From the NCBI RefSeq assembly GCF_002101705.1, contig NZ_LQPC01000041.1, positions 50,111 through 114,110 of the forward strand: a DNA stretch of 64,000 nt, in the 5' to 3' direction. The notes beneath the pieces were generated by a model, which worked only from the letters and a program-made list of their open reading frames with translations, did not search any database and was not told the DNA's origin. The position numbers and the translations under genes were made by a program. The stretch is from Mycolicibacterium iranicum. Its GTDB lineage: Bacteria > Actinomycetota > Actinomycetes > Mycobacteriales > Mycobacteriaceae. Shown here piece by piece: positions 24,845-32,477 of the stretch (positions are counted from its first letter, which is position 1; each line of letters starts with the position of its first letter).

Positions 24845-26380
24845 ATGAGCGAAGACGTCGTTCCCCGCGAGACCGCGCCGGCGGATTCAGTCCAGCGCCT
24901 CAAGCGAAACGCCGTCGGTACGGTCGGCGTCATCTTCATGGCGGTCGCGACTGCCGCCCCGATCACCGCGATGGTCGGCAACGTCCCGATCGCTGTGGGC
25001 TTCGGAAACGGATCGCATGCCCCGGCCGGTTACCTGGTGGCGACCATCGTGCTCGGCCTGTTCGCGATCGGCTACGCGACGATGGCCAAGCACATCACCG
25101 CGACCGGCGCCTTTTACGGCTACATCTCCCACGGCCTCGGACGCGTCATGGGCATGGCCAGCGGCCTGATCATCACCATGGCCTACATCGTGTTCGAGGG
25201 CTCCCTGATCGGCATCTTCTCCTACTTCTTCGCCGACTTTGCCGCCACGCAGTTCGGGATCACCGTGCCGTGGCTCGTGCCGGCGCTGCTGATGCTTGTG
25301 CTGAATTGCGTGCTGACCTATTTCGACGTGAACCTGACCGCCAAGGTGCTCGGCGTCTTCCTGATCACCGAGATCTTCATGCTGTCGCTCGGAGCTCTGG
25401 CCGTGTTGTTCAGGGGCGGCGGCCCCGAGGGTTTCGTTGTCGCGGAGACGCTCAATCCGGTGGGTGCGTTCACACCCGCGGCGGGAATCGTAGGTGCCAG
25501 CGCCGGGCTCGGTCTGTTCTTCGCGTTCTGGTCGTGGGTGGGCTTCGAATCGACGGCGATGTACGGCGAAGAGTCCAAGAACCCGAAGAAGATCATCCCG
25601 CGCGCCACCATGATCGCGGTGCTCGGTGTCGGGTTGTTCTACGTGTTCATCTCGTGGATGGCCATCGCCGGTACAGGCCCGCAGAAGGCCGTTGAGCTGG
25701 CGCAGGATTCCGCGACGGCCGGCAACATTTTCTTCGATCCCGTGCAGGCCACCTACGGGGACTGGGCCATCACGCTGTTCAAGTTCCTGCTGGTGACCGG
25801 TTCGTTCGCCTGCGGCATGGCCTTCCACAACTGTGCATCGCGCTACCTGTACGCACTCGGTCGCGAAGGGCTGTCGTCGGGGCTTCAGAAGACACTGGGC
25901 GCCACCCACCACAAGCACGGCTCGCCCTACATCGCGTCATTCGCGCAGTCGGCCATCACCCTGGTCCTGGTTCTCGCGTTCTTCTTCGCGGGGATGGATC
26001 CCTACATCCATCTCTACGGCCTGCTGGCGATCCTGGGCACCATGGCCATCCTGATCGTGCAGTCCCTGTGTGCGTTCGCGGTGATCGCGTTCTTCCACTT
26101 TCACAAGAACCACCCGTCGAGCGCCCACTGGTTCAAGACATTCCTGGCGCCGGGCCTCGGCGGCGTCGGGATGCTGTACGTCGTGTACCTGCTGTGGGTA
26201 CACAAGGACACCGCGGCGGGTGCCGCATCCGGCACGCTGCTGTTCAAGCTGACACCATGGATCGTGGTCGGCCTGTTCGCCCTGGGCGCCGCGATCGCGT
26301 TGTACTTCAAGTACAACGACCCGCGACGCTACGAGCTGATCGGGCGGATCGTGTACGAGGACAGCGAGATCCGGGACTAG
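24845..26380 (+). CDS. APC-family amino acid/amine permease
   Basis: 511 residues with about 12 membrane segments. The first, GTVGVIFMAVATAAPITAMVG, has the unwound-helix pattern of APC transporters, and the GFESTAMYGEESKNPKK loop after TM6 is typical. It is divergent from the aminotransferase operon and shares its operator region, so it probably imports the amine (1-amino-2-propanol, aminoacetone or similar). It lies 23 bp before the diol dehydratase gene, suggesting co-transcription with it. Confidence 0.88.
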   Translation: MSEDVVPRETAPADSVQRLKRNAVGTVGVIFMAVATAAPITAMVGNVPIAVGFGNGSHAPAGYLVATIVLGLFAIGYATMAKHITATGAFYGYISHGLGRVMGMASGLIITMAYIVFEGSLIGIFSYFFADFAATQFGITVPWLVPALLMLVLNCVLTYFDVNLTAKVLGVFLITEIFMLSLGALAVLFRGGGPEGFVVAETLNPVGAFTPAAGIVGASAGLGLFFAFWSWVGFESTAMYGEESKNPKKIIPRATMIAVLGVGLFYVFISWMAIAGTGPQKAVELAQDSATAGNIFFDPVQATYGDWAITLFKFLLVTGSFACGMAFHNCASRYLYALGREGLSSGLQKTLGATHHKHGSPYIASFAQSAITLVLVLAFFFAGMDPYIHLYGLLAILGTMAILIVQSLCAFAVIAFFHFHKNHPSSAHWFKTFLAPGLGGVGMLYVVYLLWVHKDTAAGAASGTLLFKLTPWIVVGLFALGAAIALYFKYNDPRRYELIGRIVYEDSEIRD

Positions 26381-26392
26381 CAATTCGCGAGT

Positions 26393-26398
26393 AGGAGG
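26393..26398 (+). promoter_or_regulatory. Ribosome binding site fixing the TTG start of the diol dehydratase
   Basis: AGGAGG, a full Shine-Dalgarno, lies 5 bp before the TTG at 26404. No ATG or GTG lies nearer in frame, so the TTG start is well supported. Confidence 0.75.
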
Positions 26399-26403
26399 GC
26401 GTC

Positions 26404-28653
26404 TTGGCAGACGAGTTGGGCAGGTTCCGGGTACTCAACTCGAAGCCGGTCAACCTCGACGGGTTCAGCGTTCCCGACGCAGCGCTCGGCCTGGTGGCCA
26501 TGCGCAGCCCCCATGACCCCTCCCCGTCCCTGATGATTCAGTGGAGTGGGGGTGCCCCGTACGTCACAGAGCTCGACGGCAAAGGCGCCGCCGAGTTCGA
26601 CGTCATCGACGAGTTCATTGCCCGCTACGGTATCGACCTCTCGGTCGCCGAGGAGGCGATGGCGCTCGACGACGTGACGTTGGCGCGGATGGCGGTGGAC
26701 ATCAATGTGCCGCGCGCGGAGGTGGTTCGGCTGATCGGCGGAACCACTCCGGCGAAGTTGGCCCGTGTCATCGCGTTGATGTCACCGGTCGAGATGCAGA
26801 TGGCGATGGCCAAGATGCGGGCACGGCGCACCCCGAGCAACCAGGCGCACGTCACCAACCAACTGGACGACCCGCTGCTGATCGCCGCCGATGCGGCCTC
26901 CGCCGTCGCCTACGGGTTCCGTGAGGTGGAGACGACGGTGCCGGTGCTCGGCGACGCACCGTCGAATGCCGTTGCCCTGCTGATTGGTTCGCAGGTCGGC
27001 ACCCCGGGTGCGATGGCGCAGTGCTCCATCGAAGAGGCTCTGGAGCTGCGGCTGGGCCTGCGTGGCCTGACGTCGTACGCCGAGACGATATCGATCTACG
27101 GCACCGAGCAGGTGTTCGTCGACGGCGACGACACTCCGTTCAGCAAAGCGATCCTGACGTCGGCCTACGCATCGCGCGGTCTGAAGATGCGCGTCACCAG
27201 CGGTGGCGGTGCCGAAGTTCTGATGGGCGCCGCCGAGAAGTGCTCGATTCTCTACCTCGAATCACGCTGTGTCTCACTGGCTCGTGCGCTCGGATCACAG
27301 GGCGTGCAGAACGGAGGCATCGACGGGGTCGGGGTGGTGGCGTCGGTTCCGGACGGCATGAAGGAACTGCTCGCCGAGAACCTGATGGTGATGATGCGCG
27401 ACCTCGAATCGTGTGCGGGCAACGACAACCTGATTTCCGAATCGGACATCCGCCGCAGCGCACACACGCTACCGGTCCTGCTGGCCGGCGCCGACTTCAT
27501 CTTCTCCGGGTTCGGCTCGATTCCGCGCTATGACAATGCGTTCGCCCTGTCGAACTTCAACTCCGACGACATGGACGATTTCCTGGTGCTGCAACGGGAC
27601 TGGGGTGCCGACGGCGGATTACGCACGGTGACGCCGCAGCATCTGGAGTCCGTGCGGCGGCGCGCGGCCAAAGCCGTTCAGGCCGTCTACCGTGATCTTG
27701 GCCTGGCCGACTACGACGACGCCCGCGTGGAGGAAGTGGTGGCCGCCAACGGTTCCCGGGATTTGCCTGCCGGGCATCCAAAGATGGTGGCTGAAGCCGC
27801 GGCGTCGATCGAGGCCAAACAGCTGACCGTGTTCGACGTGATCGCGTCGCTGCACCGCACCGGCTACGTCGACGAAGCCGAGGCCATCACGACCCTGACT
27901 CGCGAACGACTTCGCGGTGACCAGCTGCAGACGTCGGCCATCTTCGACGACGAGTTCCGGGTGCTGTCCAAGCTGACCGACCCCAACGACTACACCGGCC
28001 CGGCAACGGGTTACGCACCGACCGAACAGCGGCGCGCCGAGATCGACGCCATCCGGCAGGCGCGCAGCGGGGCCGAACTGACGGCGGATCAGGACGAGCA
28101 TCGCGGCCACGTCACCGTCACCGATATCGAACCTGCGAAACAGGGTAGTGACCCTCGTGAAGTGTGCATCGGATTGTCGCCCGCGTGGGGCCGCAGCGTG
28201 TGGCTGAGTCTGTGCGGGCTGACCATCGGGGAGGTGCTGCGGCAGATCTCGGCGGGACTCGAGGAAGAGGGCTGTATCGCCAGGACGGTGCGGGTGCGCT
28301 CCACCATCGACGTCGGGCTGATTGGGCTGACCGCGGCTCGGCTGTCGGGTTCGGGTATAGGAATCGGATTGCAGGGCAAGGGTACAGCGTTGATCCACCG
28401 ACGCGACCTGGCGCCGCTGGCGAACCTCGAACTGTTCAGTGTGGCGCCCCTGCTGACCGCGAAGATGTACCGCGAGCTGGGCAAGAACGCGGCCCGCCAC
28501 GCCAAGGGCATGGCGCCGGTGCCCATCTTCACCGGCGGGACCGACGAGTCCATCTCGGCGCGTTACCATGCCAGGGCGGTCGCACTCGTCGCACTGGAAC
28601 GGGAGGCGTCGGAGCCCGGCCAGCCCCCGATGACGGTGAGGGTCGAGAACTGA
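26404..28653 (+). CDS. B12-dependent propanediol/glycerol dehydratase, fused large and medium subunits
   Basis: 749 residues from a TTG. Residues 1 to about 555 match the PduC/DhaB large subunit: RARRTPSNQAHVTN (active-site His), FREVETTV (Glu), SQVGTPGAMAQCSIEEA, YGTEQVFVDGDDTPFSK, TDFIFSG-type GADFIFSGFGSIPRYDN. From about residue 580 a PduD-like medium subunit follows (EVCIGLSPAWGRSVW, GIGLQGKGTALIHRRDL). In enterobacteria these are separate genes. It converts 1,2-propanediol to propionaldehyde, or glycerol to 3-hydroxypropionaldehyde, using adenosylcobalamin. The small subunit starts 1 bp inside its stop. Confidence 0.93.
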   Translation: MADELGRFRVLNSKPVNLDGFSVPDAALGLVAMRSPHDPSPSLMIQWSGGAPYVTELDGKGAAEFDVIDEFIARYGIDLSVAEEAMALDDVTLARMAVDINVPRAEVVRLIGGTTPAKLARVIALMSPVEMQMAMAKMRARRTPSNQAHVTNQLDDPLLIAADAASAVAYGFREVETTVPVLGDAPSNAVALLIGSQVGTPGAMAQCSIEEALELRLGLRGLTSYAETISIYGTEQVFVDGDDTPFSKAILTSAYASRGLKMRVTSGGGAEVLMGAAEKCSILYLESRCVSLARALGSQGVQNGGIDGVGVVASVPDGMKELLAENLMVMMRDLESCAGNDNLISESDIRRSAHTLPVLLAGADFIFSGFGSIPRYDNAFALSNFNSDDMDDFLVLQRDWGADGGLRTVTPQHLESVRRRAAKAVQAVYRDLGLADYDDARVEEVVAANGSRDLPAGHPKMVAEAAASIEAKQLTVFDVIASLHRTGYVDEAEAITTLTRERLRGDQLQTSAIFDDEFRVLSKLTDPNDYTGPATGYAPTEQRRAEIDAIRQARSGAELTADQDEHRGHVTVTDIEPAKQGSDPREVCIGLSPAWGRSVWLSLCGLTIGEVLRQISAGLEEEGCIARTVRVRSTIDVGLIGLTAARLSGSGIGIGLQGKGTALIHRRDLAPLANLELFSVAPLLTAKMYRELGKNAARHAKGMAPVPIFTGGTDESISARYHARAVALVALEREASEPGQPPMTVRVEN

Positions 28654-28982
28654 TGAGCGAGATAACGGTTCAGAATGCCGTCGACGGCAAGCTCGGTCTG
28701 GGTGATCTACGGATGGACCCGGCTGCGTTGGCGCATCAGGCCGCCGTTGCGGAGGCGGGCGGCAACCCACAACTTGCCGAGAACTTTCGCCGTGCAGCCG
28801 AATTGGCGACGATCGACGACGAGCAGGTGATGGCGCTGTACGAGGCGCTTCGGCCGCACCGCTCGACAGCCGCCGAGCTCGACGAGCTGCGGGCGTCGCT
28901 GCTCGCCGACGGAGCACCGCGGTGCGCAGCTCTCGTCGAGCAGGCCGCGGCCGTCTACGCTCGCCGGGGTCTTCTGCGTTGA
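28653..28982 (+). CDS. Diol dehydratase small subunit (PduE-like)
   Basis: 109 residues. Helical protein with LRMDPAALAHQAAVAEAGGNPQLAENFRRAAELATI, the part of PduE that docks on the large subunit, and ALRPHRSTAAELDELR near the C-terminus. Its ATG overlaps the last base of the fused large/medium gene stop, and its own stop overlaps the TTG of the reactivase, so all three are translationally coupled. It lacks the long N-terminal extension that targets PduE-type enzymes into microcompartments, in keeping with the absence of shell genes here. Confidence 0.9.
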   Translation: MSEITVQNAVDGKLGLGDLRMDPAALAHQAAVAEAGGNPQLAENFRRAAELATIDDEQVMALYEALRPHRSTAAELDELRASLLADGAPRCAALVEQAAAVYARRGLLR

Positions 28983-30691
28983 CCTCCACGGTCGCCGGCA
29001 TCGACATCGGCAACCACACCACCGAGATCGTCCTCGCCATTGTCGAGGGTGGTGCGGTCACCACGATCGCGCACGACCAGGCGCCGACCCGGGGACGTAA
29101 AGGGAGCGTGGAATCGCTGCAGGGTGCGGCGGCGCTGCTGCACAGAATCGAGGTCAGCGCGGGAGTGGTCGCCGACGAACTCCTGCTGTCGGCGCTGCGA
29201 CCGGTCGACACCGCGACCGCGCCGATACCCCCCGCGTTTTCGCCGTCCACACCGGTGCGCAGCCTGCGCCGGCCGGACGCGAGCACCCCGGCGGGCACCG
29301 GATACGGTGTCGGACAGCATGTTCGGCTCGTCGACCTCGGTATTCATCCAGCGGACGGGCCTGTGGTGGTATCGGTCGACGACACCACTGACTTCGAAGT
29401 TGCCGCGCGCGAGATCACGTCGGCGATCGAACGTCGTTGGCAGGTGGTCGGCGTGGTGGCCGCGCAGGACGATGCCGTACTGATCCGCAATCGCATCCCG
29501 GTGGAGGTGCCGGTCGTCGACGAGGCGGACGTGGCGGGATTGGCGCCGGGCGCGCTGGTGGCCGTCGAGGTCGTCGAAGAGGGACGCGCCTACCGGGCGA
29601 TGGCGGATCCGATCGCGCTGTCGACGGCATTGCGGCTGCCGCCCGAGAGGCTGCGTGAGGTGGCCGAATTCTGCAGGGAAATCGCTGATTCGGCGGCGAT
29701 CGCGGTGACACCGCGTACTGAACCTGCAGTGCCTCCTGCGGCGGACGAGGACTGGGTCGACATTCGGGGCGACGGAGGCTCAGGCGATGTCACAGTGCGG
29801 TACTCGCCCGCCGAGGCGCACGCGGTGCTGCGCCGATCGGTGCCGGGTCGGGTCACCGGCGTGCGCCTGCAGGCGATACCCGCTGCGTCCGAGGGGCTCT
29901 CCGTCCACGACGCGTTCTTCACCGACCTGGCGTCGATCGACAACGGCGCATGGCTGCGTCGCGGTATCGCCGACGCCGATGGCACGGTGGTGGCATTGCT
30001 GGCCGCCGAGGAAGCGTCCGATGCCGCATCCGTGCTGACCGACCTGACGGGTCGACCGGCGCAGACGCTGGCGACGGAACCGGAGGCGGCGGCGTGGGGA
30101 GCGCGCACCACCCCCGGGCTGCCCGCCGAATCGTTTGTCTGCGATATCGGCGGCGGCACAGTCGATCTCATCGGGACTCACCAGACGGTGGTGGCGGCCG
30201 GGGCGGGGGAGTCGATCACCGTTGCGGTCGCTCGCGTGCTCGGCATCCCGCGTGCGCTGGCCGAGACCGTGAAGCGCACCCCGGCCGTGCGGGTCGAAGG
30301 CCCGCACGTCGCACACGAAGAGGACGGACGCCGGGTGTTCCTGGACTCGCCGGCGTCCTCGGACGCCATCGGCCGGCTGTGTACGCGGGGAAGCGCGGGC
30401 TTGGTGCCGTTCTCCAACCGCCTTGCCGCAGAGGAGTGGCGCAGCCTGCGTCTGGCCATCAAACAGGAGACAGTCGCGGCCAATATCGCCCGATGCCTCA
30501 GCGCGTTTGACGAGTTGCCCACCGCGATGGTGCTGGCGGGTGGCGGAGCGCTCGACGACGAGTTGATGCGCACCGTCGGCGAAGCGCTCCGCAGTGTCTC
30601 GGTGGTGGTGGGCCGGGCCAACATCGACGGTGTGCACGGCCCGCGGTTCGCGGTCGCCCGCGGGCTGGTCGCTATGTACGCGCGCCGGTAG
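28979..30691 (+). CDS. Diol dehydratase reactivase, large subunit (DdrA-like)
   Basis: 570 residues from the TTG at 28979, which overlaps the previous stop (TTGA). The ATPase core is actin/Hsp70-like: AGIDIGNHTTEIVLA (phosphate 1), CDIGGGTVDLIGTH (phosphate 2) and VLAGGGALDD (adenosine). A swivelling insert lies between. It swaps damaged cobalamin off the dehydratase using ATP. The partner DdrB (PduH) is not seen here and may be encoded elsewhere. The 3' end overlaps the convergent MBL gene by 20 bp. Confidence 0.9.
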   Translation: MTSTVAGIDIGNHTTEIVLAIVEGGAVTTIAHDQAPTRGRKGSVESLQGAAALLHRIEVSAGVVADELLLSALRPVDTATAPIPPAFSPSTPVRSLRRPDASTPAGTGYGVGQHVRLVDLGIHPADGPVVVSVDDTTDFEVAAREITSAIERRWQVVGVVAAQDDAVLIRNRIPVEVPVVDEADVAGLAPGALVAVEVVEEGRAYRAMADPIALSTALRLPPERLREVAEFCREIADSAAIAVTPRTEPAVPPAADEDWVDIRGDGGSGDVTVRYSPAEAHAVLRRSVPGRVTGVRLQAIPAASEGLSVHDAFFTDLASIDNGAWLRRGIADADGTVVALLAAEEASDAASVLTDLTGRPAQTLATEPEAAAWGARTTPGLPAESFVCDIGGGTVDLIGTHQTVVAAGAGESITVAVARVLGIPRALAETVKRTPAVRVEGPHVAHEEDGRRVFLDSPASSDAIGRLCTRGSAGLVPFSNRLAAEEWRSLRLAIKQETVAANIARCLSAFDELPTAMVLAGGGALDDELMRTVGEALRSVSVVVGRANIDGVHGPRFAVARGLVAMYARR

Positions 30692-31319
30692 GCAGACCTG
30701 CGATCGCGTGGGCGACGTGACCGCGCCAGTGCCCCGGGTTGATGCGCGTGACCGCCGAATCACCCTGGAAGGCACTGGAGATCACGTAGTCGGGCGTCAG
30801 GTCGGCCAGCACGCGCAGGCTGGCGGCGATCGTTTCGGCATCTCTGGGCTGATGAAAGCCCTCGATGTAGCCAGCCCACCATTGCCCTTGGGCGTTGCGA
30901 ACCAGTGTGTCCCCGGTGAAGAGGTATTGGCCCTCGGCGCCGGAGACCAGGTAGCAGACGCTGCCCGGCGAATGCCCCGGACTGGGGATGATCTCCACCC
31001 CGTTGTAGTCGGTATGCCTGCCGCTGACCGGTACGTCGACGTGGGCGTGCGCCCGGATGTCGGGGATGTCGTCCTTGGGCGCGTGCAGTGTCGAGCCGAA
31101 GCGGCCGGCGATGCTCTTGAGCATCGGACCTGCCTCGTCTCGGTGTGACAGATACTGGTCCCGCACGCCGCCGAGTCCGGCGAGCTCGTCGAGTTCTGCG
31201 TCGGTGGCGGGGGAGTAGAACAGCACATTGGCCGGGGTCCACAGATACGCGTGGGTGGTGAGGCCGGGGAACGGCGAATCGGTGCAGGTTTCCCAGAGGT
31301 CGCTGAGTACGTGTTTCAT
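30672..31319 (-). CDS. MBL-fold metallo-hydrolase with altered metal motif
   Basis: 215 residues from the ATG at 31317-31319. The fold is recognisable from the C-terminal metal region: PSPGHSPGSVCYLV followed by FTGDTLVRN. The canonical HxHxDH is replaced by YLSHRDEAG, so the first metal site differs from standard enzymes; some mycobacterial MBL proteins share this variant. Substrate unknown. It may be involved in clearing a thioester or aldehyde product of the neighbouring dehydratase, but this is only positional. Confidence 0.75.
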   Translation of the reverse strand: MKHVLSDLWETCTDSPFPGLTTHAYLWTPANVLFYSPATDAELDELAGLGGVRDQYLSHRDEAGPMLKSIAGRFGSTLHAPKDDIPDIRAHAHVDVPVSGRHTDYNGVEIIPSPGHSPGSVCYLVSGAEGQYLFTGDTLVRNAQGQWWAGYIEGFHQPRDAETIAASLRVLADLTPDYVISSAFQGDSAVTRINPGHWRGHVAHAIAGLPTGART

Positions 31320-31350
31320 GCACTCAGGCTGCAACCTCAACTATTGTTTA

Positions 31351-31366
31351 GGTCAACCCTTTGACC
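31351..31366. promoter_or_regulatory. Palindrome upstream of the MBL hydrolase
   Basis: GGTCAA-CCCT-TTGACC is a perfect 6-bp inverted repeat with a 4-bp spacer, 32 bp upstream of the MBL gene. The rest of the 204-bp gap between the MBL and LLM genes (31320-31523) shows nothing else I can support. Confidence 0.35.
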
Positions 31367-31523
31367 GCGAGCAGATCTCAGGATTCCCAACTGTCACAGA
31401 CCCCAACGTTTCGCAGCGGCCTTCTCGCACTTTCGCTGCAAAACGTTGATCCGTGTGACTTATGGGGGCGGAGGGGTTTGGTTAAGACGCGAGCTCCCAG
31501 CGACGTCGAGGGTTTACGGTAAC

Positions 31524-32399
31524 TCAGCCCAGTTCGGAAAGCTGCTTCACCGTGGGGGCGATGCTGTCGATCCACTGGGCGGGCGACCCGGTCGGCGGGA
31601 AGACGATGACCTCGTCGATGCCGAGCTTCGCGTAATCGCCCATGGCTCTGACGAATTCGTCGCGGGTGTCGGGCGCCGGGCTGAGGTCGTTGACCATGAT
31701 GGTCTTGCGAATGGCGTCGTAGTCGCGCGCGGCGTCGTCACAGTGCCCGCGCAACACGCGCAATTTGTGGGCGACCTCGTCGGGTGAGGTGCCGAACAAA
31801 TTGCACGCATCGCCATATTGGGCGACCAGGCGCAGCGTTTTGCGCTCACCGCTGCCGCCGATGAGCACCTTCGGCTTGTTGATCGGCTGCGGGTTGCACA
31901 GCGTCTCCTGCAGCCGGTAGTGCTTGCCCTCGAACGGCCCGTTGTTGTTCGGGTCCCACATCTGATCACAGATCTGCAGTGCCTCTTCGAGTCGTTCGAA
32001 GCGCTCGGCGAGCGGCGGGTAAGGCACGCCGAGGCCGACGTGCTCGCGCTCGAACCATGCCGCGCCGATGCCGAGCACCGCGCGGCCACCGGAGAGCACG
32101 TCCACGGTCGTCACCGTCTTGGCGAGCAGGCCGGGATGCCGATAGGTCACGCCGGTGACGAGAAGGCCGAGGCTGATCCGCGAGGTGTGTCCGGCGAGGT
32201 AGCCGAGCAGCGTGTAACCCTCAAGCATGTTGGCCTCTGCAGGCAATCCGGTCGGCTCGATCTGGAAGAAGTGGTCCATGAACCACAGCGAGTTCGCACC
32301 GGCCTCCTCCGCCGCCGTACCGACCCTGGCGAGTTCGGGTCCGATCGCAGTGGTGCCGCCGTCGATGTCGAGAATGGGAATGCTGAGTCCGAGGTCCAT
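31524..32399 (-). CDS. LLM-class, probably F420-dependent oxidoreductase
   Basis: 291 residues of the luciferase-like TIM barrel. LGLSIPILD at the N-terminus, SLWFMDHFFQ, RISLGLLVTGVTYRHPGLLAKTVTTVDVLSGGRAVLGIGAAW (the conserved strand and cofactor loop) and KVLIGGSGERKTLRLVAQYGD are typical of mycobacterial F420 LLM enzymes. The substrate is unknown. It is a monocistronic gene with clear gaps on both sides (78 bp to the sulfatase stop). Confidence 0.88.
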   Translation of the reverse strand: MDLGLSIPILDIDGGTTAIGPELARVGTAAEEAGANSLWFMDHFFQIEPTGLPAEANMLEGYTLLGYLAGHTSRISLGLLVTGVTYRHPGLLAKTVTTVDVLSGGRAVLGIGAAWFEREHVGLGVPYPPLAERFERLEEALQICDQMWDPNNNGPFEGKHYRLQETLCNPQPINKPKVLIGGSGERKTLRLVAQYGDACNLFGTSPDEVAHKLRVLRGHCDDAARDYDAIRKTIMVNDLSPAPDTRDEFVRAMGDYAKLGIDEVIVFPPTGSPAQWIDSIAPTVKQLSELG

Positions 32400-32477
32400 G
32401 CCGGGTACAAGTCGCTATGCGGGGCGGACATTCCGGTTTGGCAGCAACTTTGGCCCCGGTCGAGAAACGGCCAGCGG

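Noticed and set aside
27619..29298. A 559-codon minus-strand open frame over the diol dehydratase genes
   Set aside because: Arg/Pro-rich shadow of the well-conserved dehydratase and reactivase.
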